DNA from: Malassezia japonica
Taxonomy: Eukaryota; Basidiomycota; Malasseziomycetes; Malasseziales; Malasseziaceae
Direction of reading: 5' to 3'
Assembly (NCBI RefSeq): GCF_029542785.1
Contig: NC_083378.1
Coordinates: 62,001-126,000 of the forward strand
Length of the DNA stretch: 64,000 bases
The translations under genes and the position numbers were made by a program. How positions within the stretch are numbered: the stretch's first letter is position 1; each line of letters starts with the position of its first letter. Shown here one piece after another: positions 49,298-58,707 of this stretch. The notes beneath the pieces were generated by a model. The model searched no databases, was not told the DNA's origin, and was given only the letters and a program-made list of their open reading frames with translations.

Positions 49298-50648
49298 CTA
49301 AATCACACGAGCACGGCTGGAAGAGGCAAGACGGGCGAAGAACGACTTGGACCGGCCCAAGTTTGCCTTTCCGTCTTCGGCATCAGGCACGACCTCGGTG
49401 TAGTCCGTATGAGGCGCCGCGTCCTCGTAGGCGTCCGCCTTGGGCGGCAGCGCGGGGGGCGACATCATGTTCCGCCGGTTGCGCGACCGCGACGGGATCT
49501 CATAGTCCGCCGCATCGGTCGTGTATTGGGTCGTGGCTGAGCCGGCGTAGACCGGGCGGCGCATGCGGGGCGTCACACTGCCGTTCGTCTCGCTGGGACT
49601 CACGGGGCTCCGGGCCGCGTGAGAAGATTGGTACAGCTCGGGCTGCTGCGTCGTGGGCAGCGTGCTGTTGGTAACCGGCGGCGGAAGGCCAGTGCTCGGC
49701 GACGAGAGGCCCGCGGCCTGCGTCCGCGTCTGACTCCGGCCGTGGACCGTGCTGTTACGGCGCAGCTCCTCATCCGGCCGATCGGCCTCGTCCGGCTCGA
49801 CGCGCAGGCGGCGCAGGCGGCCGATGAGACTCTTGGAGCGCTGCGTGGGTGCGCCTCGGGACTTGCGGGGCGTGTATTCTTGAGGCTCTTCGTCCTTGTA
49901 CACAACGTCCTCGAACCGCGTGGCGCGGTTCTCTTTCGGGGGCACACTGGGGTTGGGGCGGGTATTGCCACGCAGGTACGTCTCCATGTCCGCAAACGTG
50001 CTGCTCCGGCTGGTACGGCCGCTGGGCGTCTCGTTATCGCGGTACGCGCGCCTGTCGGCGTGGCTGGGTGTGGCAAAATCTTGCCAAGGCTCAGCAGCCA
50101 CACCAAAGAACTCGGCGTTGGGATTCGCGGCTTCGCTCTGAGACTCGAGGCCGATCGAGGTCGTTGACGCAAGCGCGGCGCTGTTATTATAGGGGTCGGC
50201 AGGAGCGCTGGCTTGCGCGCGGTGTCCGCGGTACTGGGACGAGGCAGGCTCGACGGTGCGGCCGCCACGTTGGTGCGAGTTGAGCAACTGGTTGGTCACC
50301 GGGTCCACGGAGGGATCGAAAGCACGGATCGGAGCCGCGCGGTTGTTGGTCAGGTTGCTGCGGGGCGAACACGCATCGTAAGGCGAATCGTGATGGAATA
50401 CTGTGTGAGTCAGGATACGTACAGCTTGCGCCATGCACGCCCGAGATGTCCAGCTGGTCGATGATATCGAGTCTGTTTGTGTTTGCGCTGTCATCTTCTT
50501 CTCCCTGGACCACCGGCTCGACGTACTGCGAGATGCGGTGCTTGTTCTTGCGGCCGTCGGAGCGGCCCATCTTGGCCAAAAAGCCGCTGCGCTCTTTTCG
50601 CGACTTGGGTGGCGGCTTGGGAGCCCCCTCACTTACGCGTGACGACAT
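49298..50648 (-). CDS. Pal1-like cell-morphology protein, tentative
   Basis: 442 aa from two exons around a 22-nt intron at 50401-50422. The spliced junction creates LFHHDSPYDACSPRSN followed by AAPIRAFDPSVDP, which resembles the 'DPYDACTPHRN ... RAPMxAF' core of Pal1, a fission-yeast protein of growing tips and endocytic sites. The remainder is disordered and Ser/Pro/Arg-rich with TQRSKSLIGRLRRLRVEPDE, a basic patch, near residue 275, and GRSKSFFARLASSSRARVI at the end, which may bind membrane. No other domain is seen. The long downstream gap to SCP2 (193 bp) holds nothing recognisable. Confidence 0.5.
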
Positions 50649-50948
50649 GGTAGAAGGAAGTCGAGGTCCAGAGCACCGTGACTACAAAAACTAAAGCAGT
50701 GCAAGCAGTGCAGACGGCGGGGGCAAGAGCAGAGCAGCCTTGCTCCGAGGCGCTCCTTACGGTGGTCACCGTTGGCACTCGGCCGGCTGCATCTGGCTGC
50801 AGTTCACTCCACATAGAGCCAATGAAATTAAACTATTTCCCCTAGTTTCTGGAGCGCGATGCATTCGTATCCCCGTGCAGATGTGGAGAAGGCCCGTAGT
50901 GGCGAAGATCGATTGGACTGCGCGGCGCCATGGCCGTGCCAAGCACCG
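50649..50948. other. 300-bp spacer between two minus-strand genes
   Basis: Promoter region of the Pal1-like gene and 3' region of the F-box gene. TGTGGAG at 50882-50888 is visible; I see nothing else. Confidence 0.4.
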
Positions 50949-52629
50949 TCACGCAAAGATGTGCGTCGCGAGCCCCTGGCCTCCATAGTCTGTGATCCAT
51001 AGCGTGTTGTCCTCGCAGGCTGAAATAACCCGCGTGGTATCGAGACATACGTCAAACACGCGCGCTTGCTGTACACCCAGCTCCAGGGTCATGTGAGGGT
51101 TCGCGGGCGTCTCCTCGTCAAGGGAATCCAGGAGGGGCTCCACATCCCATAGGCGCGTTTTGCGGTCCCAGCCGCCGCTGACGAGTAGTTTTCGCGCAGC
51201 CTCGTACGCAATCGTACGGACCAGTTTTTCGTGGGCCCGGAATGTTGCAAGACACACGCCAGTTTCCGTGTTCCAGAAACGGATCGCAGAGTCGCTGCTG
51301 CCGGTCAAGAGCCACTGGGGGGTGAGCACCAACGAGGCAATGCCGCAGCGGGGCCCAGAGATCGTCTGGCACGTCTCGCCGGTCGCAGCGGACCAGAGAT
51401 GCAGGCTACCGTCGCCCGCACCACTGGCCACGATCCCGTTGTGCAGGCTGCATGCATTGACCGATGCGGAGTGCGTGTCGTAGATGTGCAGCAGCTCACC
51501 CGTCGCACGGACCCACACCCGCAATGTGGTATCTCGGCTGGCCGTGACAATGTACTTGGCGTCAAACGCGACGCTCAGCACGCCTGCCTTGTGGCCGCGC
51601 AGGACAGGGCCAGGCTCATAGAGCGACCCATTGCCCCTCTGGGACGGGTACCATATACGAGCGGTCGTATCCGAGCTGCCGCTCACAAGAAAGCCAGGCT
51701 CGTGTTTTAGACATAGGACACTTCCGTTATGCCCTCCCATGGTCGACATGCATGCGCCCGTCCCGCTGTTCCACACCTTGATCGTATTATCGCGCGAGCC
51801 TGTAATAAGGTAGCTTGCCTGCCCCGGGTGGAGTTCGCGGTCGACGCAGCAGCAGTACACGCTGTCTTTGTGTCCACGGAACCGCGAGATGCGCGGGCGG
51901 AACGGCGCTTGTCCGTCAGGGCCCAGTGGTCGGGATCTGGTCGAATACCATCGCCGCTCCAGCTCCCATCGCGCCATGTAGAACGACTTCCAGTGCGTAT
52001 TTTGCAGGGGGTAGGTTGGCAGATGTTTGGTAAATATTGGTGCATCCGAACTGGCGGGCGCAAGCAGTTCCGTCCGCAGCCCCCACCCAGGCTGGGTGTA
52101 AAACAAGGCGCGCCAGACGCCCGAGTGTGATGCGAGGCGATACCAGCGTTTACAGACATAGGACGCTTCGAGCACATCGAGGTGGCCAGGGAGAAGGGAT
52201 AGGGTATAAATGGCTAGTTCCTCAGGGAGCTCTGCAAGGAAATCTGCGTCAGTGCCCGCCCTACCACCTACCGATCCGTCTTCTTGTACTCCGATGAACG
52301 CGCCATGTCACCAGCTTGCTCTGGTTCTGTGTCAGCGATTCCAAACTAGAAGTATTAGCGGATGTATCGCTGCACGGTATTGATTTCGATTCCGAAGGCG
52401 GCACACACAAGTCACTCCAAAGTGACTTGATCAGCGACATGCTCCACGGCGTATCGACGATGACGGCCGTGTGTTTCCCCCTCCACACCAACGTGGCGTG
52501 GCGAACATGTGACTTTAAAAGGGCGCAATACAATTCATTTACAAAGGTCGTGCCTATATATTGCGCGTCGCCATTGTCTAGTCCGCTGTGTTTGCTGGAT
52601 AATGAGTAGAAGGTCCGTGGCTCGGCCAT
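50949..52629 (-). CDS. F-box/WD40 substrate receptor of an SCF ubiquitin ligase
   Basis: 550 aa from two exons (28-nt intron 52244-52271). After splicing, the F-box starts FLAELPEELAIYTLSLLPG and continues VLEASYVCKRWYRLASHSGV at about residues 121-165. WD40 blades follow from about 215: RGHKDSVYCCC, LITGSRDNTIKVWNSGTG, LVSGSSDTTARIWYPSQRG, IVTASRDTTLRVWVRATGE, LTGSSDSAIRFWNTETG and LVSGGWDRKTRLWDVE. This is the layout of Met30/Cdc4/Pof1-type receptors; which substrate cannot be told. The N-terminal 119 residues are unrelated to known F-box leaders, so the true start could lie elsewhere; the ATG at 52629 sits in a good ACCATGG context. Confidence 0.82.
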
Positions 52630-52644
52630 GGTTTAGTGGGCTAG

Positions 52645-54003
52645 CTAGATCGGGTTGTAGCGGTAGTAGGTCTGTTCATTCTGACCAGAGGACCACATAT
52701 TGTTGTGGCTGCCATAGTGGCTCGTGTACCGGTGTTCGTCGCGGACCGGATACTGCATGGCATCCATCGCGTAGAGGTCGTGGTCGTCCATCGGGGGTTC
52801 CGGAAGATCACGCGACTTGCGCGTCATGCGGGGCTCAGCGGTAAAGGACACGTCCTGCTTCGCCGTGCGCAGCGCCTGGATGCGCTCGGCCGTGGTCATC
52901 CGCTTGCCGTTGGGGGGCTGCGGAAGTTTCCGACTATGCCGACGGTAGTCACCAGCACCGATACTGTCGACGCGGGACAGCTGGCTGCCGTTCCGCGAAA
53001 GCTGCGAGTTCCGTGACCGGGTCGATGACTTGTGCATCAACTGGCGGTGTGGGTCTTGGTATTGGGGCTCCTGCTCATAGTAGGGGTCCAGAGGGTAGGC
53101 ATAATCCGAGTAGTTTTGCGTCGCCGACATGTTGCTCGACGGCTCGTGGACTGCGACATACCCCCGCGAAGACCGCGGCGTGGCCTTCGTCGAGCTTTGC
53201 GTGAGCGCTTCGTGCGACTCAAACGGCGACATTTCGGCGTAGTGGGTGCCATATGCCTGGGAATAGTCGCCGTACGGCGCACTGTAGACGTCCGTTTTAC
53301 CGCCCGACCAGTCCACTGTAGGGGGAGCGGGAAGGGCGCGAGGAGGACCGTGCCTGTACTGGCCCGTGGTATAGTCTTGATAACCGCTTTGCACAGGCTG
53401 CCCGCGGGCCACGGGTGGCATCTGGATCTCCATGTACGGCGACGGCTCGTTGCCCAAGAGATGCTGGGGCGGCGGAGCGGGGAGCTGGCGCGACACGCGC
53501 CCCTCTTTCCGGGCGCGGCGTGAGGTTAGCGGCTGGGGCTGGGCTTGGTCTAGCAGTCCGATTTGGGACGGCGACGAGGCGATCTGGTGGCGACCGCTCG
53601 GAGGCCGCAGCGCCTGCGAAGTACGGCGCTGGGACCGCATACGTTGCGGCATGGATGCGGGGCCTGCCGTAGGGAAGGCCGTATGATGCGCTTCAAGCCG
53701 TGGAGGGTTGGCAAACTGCATAATCGTGCCGAGGATTAGCACCACCACAAGAACGACACCAACGGCAGCGACAAATGCCACGCCATTACGCCACGGCAAG
53801 CCTGCCTGTTCAATGGTATGATCATCACGACGGGACAAGGTGACGCTCGGCGTACCCGCAGAGCTTGCTTGCAACGCGTCCACGGCCCCGACCGGTCCCG
53901 CGAAAAGAAGACGGGACATCATCACGAGCGGCTGTGTTGTGTTAGCATATGCTCACGCAGCTAGGCCACCTACCAGAAACCGCACTGCCTCTACACGGTA
54001 CAT
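52645..54003 (-). CDS. Single-pass membrane protein with Pro/Tyr-rich cytosolic tail
   Basis: Unrecognised protein. The main exon has a Met at 53922 (MMSRLLFAGPVGAVDA). A 42-nt intron at 53932-53973 (branch ctaac, AG) would join a 30-nt first exon, ATG at 54001-54003, coding MYRVEAVRFL in frame and completing a plausible signal peptide. A strong transmembrane segment, GVAFVAAVGVVLVVVLILGT, lies at about residue 55-75. The rest is a long polar tail with several PxxP stretches (LPAPPPQHLLG, RALPAPPTVD, KLPQPPNGK) that could bind SH3 domains. This is the layout of a fungal plasma-membrane sensor or polarity protein (Mid2/Rax2-like in layout only). Its start is separated from the upstream gene by 327 bp. 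Confidence 0.6.
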
Positions 54004-54330
54004 GGCTACCAAGAGCCGAACAAAGAGAGGCTCACGGAAGTGTATAGCTGAAGAAGCCGAGATCTGCCTGCCCTCAGCTGACACGCCAATCACTGCCGCG
54101 TCGCAGGGCGAAACGCGCGGTGCAATTCAAGCTATGTGCGCTGCAGATTCTACCGCAGCCCTGTCGCTCGCGCTCTGGCATGCGGTCCAGGTACCCTGCG
54201 CATGCACGCAGATATTTTACGTAATATTACACAAAACACGCCAGGATGCATGGAATGCCGTGCGGCGATTTGGCATAGCCACATTATTTGCTTACCTACG
54301 CGTGTCGAAGGCGCAAGGAGCGCGCGGTTG
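54004..54330. other. 327-bp spacer between two minus-strand genes
   Basis: No coding sequence supported. Slightly AT-richer stretch at about 54205-54240 (atattttacgtaatattaca), which may serve as terminator for the upstream gene or core promoter. Confidence 0.4.
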
Positions 54331-55756
54331 TTACAAGTACGTGACCTGCGTTCCCCTGATGGTGTTAGTCGGCGCCTGCAGCGAGAATACGTACATGCGC
54401 AGCGTATCCCAAAGGCGCTGGATGGCCACACGTGGCCAGGACTGGAGCGAGGGACGCCGTGAAGAGGCGGCGCGGGGGGCGAGTGCGCCCGCGAGTGTAG
54501 CTAGCGCCAGTAGAAGAATAAGGACGCGCTTACGCGTCACGTACGAAAAGAGCATGTGGCGGACGTGGCCGTACGACAGGCCGCGGGGAACTTCGGCAGG
54601 CTCCTCGGTCGGACGGCGCGCCAAAAAGGTCTGGAGGTGCTCGCGCGTCGCCGCGTGGCTCGCCGCGTCGTCCTCGGCACTCGCACGGGCCGTGCGCCCC
54701 TTGCGGCGGATGCTCGGCGTGCGCTGCAGCGACGCGCCGCTGGGGCGCGCGGGGGGAGGGGGTAGAGCCGTCGGTGCGCTATCCTGCTCCACAGGCGCAG
54801 GAGCCGGCGCAGGCTCGTCGGTAGGCACGACGCTCGGCGCAGGCGCCTTGTGCGCCTCGTCGTGCGCGGCCTGCGCGCGCCGCTTCTTTTCTTCTTCGTA
54901 CTGCGCGCGAGCCTCTTGGAGGGCCTCGCGCTCGCGCTTGGCACGTGCGTCAATCTCTTGGCGCATCGCATCGATCTCGCCAAAGAGCGCCTGGGTGAGT
55001 GGCGCAACGTACCAGCTTGGCGTCCTCGGGCAGGCTGCTGTAGCCGACAAAGTCGTGTGCATAGTTCCAGTCCTGGAGGTGCACGCCGAGCACCTGGAGC
55101 GTATAGATTCGGAGCACGCGCTCGTACGTCCCGCCGGCCTTGGACACCTCCTGGCCGTCGGGCGTAAGCAGCGCGGAAAAGTACCACTCACACGTCTGGC
55201 GCGCACACGTCGCCCGCGCAGACGTTTCGGCGTCGCCACGGGCGTACGCTGGGCCTTTGGACGCGTACGTATCGAGACGCAACGCCGCGAGAATCGCCGA
55301 CGTAAGCAGCGCACCCGGCACACGCAAGATCAGCGGCGTAAGCTCCTCGGACGGGTCGAGTGTGTGGGGGTACGGAGGATTCGGCGTGCCGTGCAGCACG
55401 TCGAGGCTGGCGTACCACAGCATGGTATACAGAGCGCCCGCCGGCGCCTGGAGCACCTGGAGCACGGCGTGCGCGCGCGCATGCGCATCCTCAGGGCTCT
55501 CGGGAGTGTGCTCGAGCGAATTCATCACACGCTCGCGCACAGAGCTATTGGTATACACGGTGACCATCGCAGTGTAACGCAGGACCAGAAGACGCTCTAG
55601 GAGCACGACGTCGTGCGTAATGCCTTGCCGGGAATCCGCGCACGCAAGCTCGACGCCCCTCTCTATCATCAACAGGCTCGTCATGTACTCTTTCTGCAGA
55701 AAGGCGCGCGTCGCGTCGCCACACTGCTGGCGCAGTGCTCCCTCTTGCGTCGCCAT
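54331..55756 (-). CDS. Helical, tail-anchored membrane protein (467 aa); peroxin-like possibility
   Basis: Two exons around a 22-nt intron at 54991-55012. The N-terminal part is all-helical and TPR-like: ATRAFLQKEYMTSLLMIERG, HDVVLLERLLVLRYTAMVTV, PAGALYTMLWYASLDVLHG. A coiled coil with charged repeats (EIDAMRQEIDARAKREREAL) spans the splice. A Pro/Ala-rich linker leads to one hydrophobic segment, RVLILLLALATLAGALAPR, close to the C-terminus, followed by about 45 residues. A TPR-like head with a C-terminal anchor is the layout of Pex26/Pex15-type peroxisomal or mitochondrial receptors, but I see no motif that proves it. It shares a 41-bp divergent promoter with the METTL3 gene. Confidence 0.6.
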
Positions 55757-55797
55757 GGCGAGCAAAACAGAACCCTCCACCTCTCCGCCTCCACACG
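55757..55797. promoter_or_regulatory. 41-bp divergent promoter with CTCCACA
   Basis: CTCCACA at 55789-55795 ends 2 nt before the METTL3 ATG and 33 bp upstream of the divergent gene. Confidence 0.5.
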
Positions 55798-57013
55798 ATG
55801 GAGGACCGGAGCGCTGCGGCGGTGCTCGCCGCGCGGTACCTGCACCGGCCCACGGGCAAGGAGCGCCTGCTTGCCGAGCTGGTACGCTACCGCACTCACC
55901 CAGTTCCACAGCACCGACAATCGGTTCCAGGGGCACTGCGCGCACATTACGCGCGAGGCGTGCGAGGCGGCGCCCGGCTCGGCAGAGCCTTGTCCTCTGG
56001 TACGTGCTGCGCCTGACGCAGCTTCATTTCCGCCCTGTCTTTTATCCCCATACGAATCCCGCACTTGGGCACTGCGGCTACCTGAATGCGTGCCATCGAA
56101 AGGCGACGTGCAAGGTAGGTAGTTGGCCTGACCCAGTTTCTCCATTTCGAGATCGACCTCCGCCCGCCGCAGGTGCCCTTTGCATGGGAGTGCACGAGCG
56201 CGGTGCCGTACGACGCCGCGTCCAAGTACGCAGAGCACGCCGCGATCGAAGAGCCGGTGCGCGTCCTGCGCCAAGCCGGCCTCGAGGCGTGGCTGCACGC
56301 GCAGGAATGGCATGCCGCGCAGCCCCGCCTGCCTGCGCAGTGGATCTCGTGCGACGTGTGCACCTTTCCTTTGTCGACGCTCGGCAAGTTTGACGTGGTG
56401 GTCGCCGATCCCCCGTGGGACATCCACATGTCGTTGCCGTACGGCACGCTCTCGGACGAGAATATGTACGCCCTTCCTCTGCCCGACCTCCAGGAAGAGG
56501 GCCTGCTCTTTCTCTGGGTGACGGGGCGCGCAATGGAGCTGGGGCGCCAGTTGCTCAAGCACTGGGGCTATGTCCGTATTGACGAGCTGATCTGGGTCAA
56601 GATCAACCAGATGCAGCGCCTCATCCGCACGGGGCGCACCGGCCACTGGCTCAACCACACCAAGGAGCACTGCTTTGTCGGCCTCAAGCGCAAGGGGATG
56701 GCGCCTGTCGACGCACCACCCCCTGGCACGCACATACCTCTTCCAGAATGGATGCACGCGGGCCTTGGCAACGATGTGATCGTCGCCCCGGTCCGCGATA
56801 CGTCGCGCAAACCCGACGAGCTCTACGACATGATCGAAAAAATGTGCCCGGGCGGCCGCAAGGTCGAGCTCTTTGGGCGCCAGCACAATGTGCGCCCGGG
56901 ATGGCTCACACTTGGCAACCAGCTGAAAAACGACCACGTCGTACGTGCCTATACTTACCCAGGTCGAGCCGCACCTCCAAGCCGCGTGCGAAGCGCGCGA
57001 CGCCGCCCAATAG
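55798..57013 (+). CDS. IME4: mRNA N6-adenosine methyltransferase METTL3/Ime4
   Basis: Catalytic subunit of the m6A writer. Five exons, all four introns 22 nt (55882-55903, 56000-56021, 56115-56136, 56941-56962), give 375 aa. The pre-catalytic Cys/His part reads LHFRPVFYPHTNPALGHCGY, NACHRKATCK, FLHFEID, exactly the order seen in METTL3 (C-x-F-L-N-T-C ... CKYVHYEID). The catalytic DPPW lies at about residue 181 in FDVVVADPPWDIHMSLPYG. IDELIWVKINQMQRLIRTGR, GHWLNHTKEHCFVGLK, and VIVAPVRDTSRKPDELYDMI with KVELFGRQHNVRPGWLTLGN complete the family. The protein lacks the long N-terminal region of animal METTL3. The last exon adds only 16 residues. Confidence 0.95.
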
Positions 57014-57054
57014 CCCCGCACGAGCCACTATATATGACATAAGCAATCGCCACC

Positions 57055-57587
57055 ATGGCCAGCGCGGTGCGGGCCCTGTTCGGCTGCTGCTTGGGCCGCG
57101 GCCGCAAAGCGCCTGTGCCGTCCGCGGGCGAGGTACGTGTGCGTGCTAATGTAGACCACCGAAGAGACGCCGCTCCTCGGCGAGAATTCCGGTGCGCCGC
57201 AGTCGGAGCTGGACCCGATCCTCTTTCCGGCGCAGCAGATTGATGCGATCCTGCGTGGGCTGAACAGGTAGGTCGCCGGACTAACGCAGTGATATGTTGC
57301 CTGTCGATGCGAATGCCAAGACGGCACCCGCGCTGACTGCGCCGAGCGAGAGCGAGACGCAGCCCCAGCTCGTCACCGTCCAGGACCATGCGCTGGACTC
57401 TGCGCCGGGCACGACGCGGCGGCACGCGTTCGACGCGGCGGAGCCTGCGTCGCACCGCGCGCCGTTCGTCTTGCTGTCGCGCTTCGAGGATGGCGAGGCG
57501 GTCGCCGAGGCGACGCGCACGGCTGTGGAGCAGAGACAAGGGCCCATGTCGGTGGTATGGAACGAGCGCGCGCCGGCGCTCGAGTAG
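57055..57587 (+). CDS. Small N-terminally Cys-anchored protein, possibly LAMTOR1/Meh1-like
   Basis: 162 aa from three exons (22-nt introns 57133-57154 and 57268-57289). The start, MASAVRALFGCCLGRGRK, has a vicinal Cys pair suited to palmitoylation. ETPLLGENSG and DAILRGLNSDMLPVD follow, then a Thr/Ser/Ala linker, and PFVLLSRFEDGEAVAEATRT with QRQGPMSVVWNE at the end. Lipidated start, LL motif and an 'FxLL...GPLxV' ending are reminiscent of yeast Meh1/Ego1 and LAMTOR1, anchors of Rag GTPases on the vacuole. The similarity is short and by eye, so this is a hypothesis. Its TAG is immediately followed by the stop of the convergent methyltransferase. Confidence 0.5.
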
Positions 57588-58697
57588 TTATGTATACGCT
57601 ATGACGAAATGCCGAAAAGCGACAGGCTGGCCTTGCATGGCCTGCGGCGTCTTTTGCCGCATGGTGACAGGGCCAAAATCATCGAAGCCGTCGAGATTTT
57701 CTTCGCTCTGGATCACGAGCGGGGGGGCGGAAAAGGTATCGTAGATCGACTGCATCTCAGCGCCGTGTGTCGGCCGCAGGGGGCAGAGGATATGTAGCTC
57801 GGGCGTGCACCCCACCGCGGTGCGCGCGAGGTGCCGTAGCGCCACCGCGCGGATCCACGCGGCGTGCGCCGGATCGTACACGCAGTCCGCGGCGAGGATC
57901 GCGTCAAACTGTGCATCGCTCGGGACCTTGGAGAACGCTTCTGCCTGTGCCGCATTCGCTTCTGGGAGCGTCTGCGCGGTGGATGCGTATTCTTGCTCGT
58001 CGTGCGTCACGTCGCGAAAGACTTGCTGCCAGTCGAGCTGCGCGACGTCCGCTGCCGAGCGGTTCAGCTCGGCATTGTACCGCAGATTGCCGAGGACCAC
58101 GGCGTGGTGGTCCGTAAGCACGACCGATGCTCGGCGCCCTTGCGCAGCGAGGTACGCCTCGAGCGCGAGGCCCGCAAGGCCGGTGCCAGCGCCGAGCTCG
58201 AGGATGGACTGCGGCGCGTCTTTTTCGTAGCGCAGCATGAGGCGCCGCGCCAAGTACGGTGCCGCGCCCCATGTGCGGCCACCCAGCGCATCGTCCGTGA
58301 GCGCAATGTCGCGCAGACGCACCGACGCGGCCGCCGCCTCGGCCTCTTGGGGCTGCTCGGCCCCGAAGAAAAAGCGATAAATACACTCGCGCGCGCCAGC
58401 CGCCGACTGTCCTGCAAGACGCACTAGCATCGTCGCGCTCTCGTCCACCATCTCGCTCTCGCCTTCACGGCATGCCCACTGGATCACGGCGCGGAGCCAG
58501 GTCTGGACGCAGCTCGTCTCGAAGGCGTCGTCGCCCTCGCCTACAACGCGTTCGCCGTCCCACACCCAGCGCTCTGCGCACTCTTCCAGTCCATAGGCCT
58601 GCCGAATGGATGCCTGTCCGTGGCGGATCGACGCGGCGTCCGTCGCACGCCCCACGCTTGGCAGGTCGCGCGACGGCAAAAAGGGCGCACTTTTCAT
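57588..58697 (-). CDS. METTL21/Efm-type protein-lysine methyltransferase
   Basis: Seven-beta-strand methyltransferase of family 16, 369 aa, one exon. Motif I reads SILELGAGTGLAGLALEAYL, the acidic strand ASVVLTDHHAVVLGNLRYN, the post-I VAQLDWQQV, and motif II DAILAADCVYDPAHAAWI, the usual signature of lysine methyltransferases acting on elongation factors or chaperones (Efm2/Efm3, EEF2KMT, METTL21). A long N-terminal helical region (SCVQTWLRAVIQWACREGES) resembles the FAM86/Efm3 N-domain, so eEF2 is the favoured substrate; this last step is inference. ATG 58697 is directly preceded on its strand by CTCCAC. Only 10 bp separates it from the stop of the upstream gene. Confidence 0.72.
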   Translation of the reverse strand: MKSAPFLPSRDLPSVGRATDAASIRHGQASIRQAYGLEECAERWVWDGERVVGEGDDAFETSCVQTWLRAVIQWACREGESEMVDESATMLVRLAGQSAAGARECIYRFFFGAEQPQEAEAAAASVRLRDIALTDDALGGRTWGAAPYLARRLMLRYEKDAPQSILELGAGTGLAGLALEAYLAAQGRRASVVLTDHHAVVLGNLRYNAELNRSAADVAQLDWQQVFRDVTHDEQEYASTAQTLPEANAAQAEAFSKVPSDAQFDAILAADCVYDPAHAAWIRAVALRHLARTAVGCTPELHILCPLRPTHGAEMQSIYDTFSAPPLVIQSEENLDGFDDFGPVTMRQKTPQAMQGQPVAFRHFVIAYT

Positions 58698-58707
58698 GTG
58701 GAGCGAA

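Noticed and set aside
53840..55600. 586-codon plus-strand frame
   Set aside because: It runs antisense through the tail-anchored protein gene and an intergenic gap, with Arg/Ser-rich translation typical of a shadow frame.
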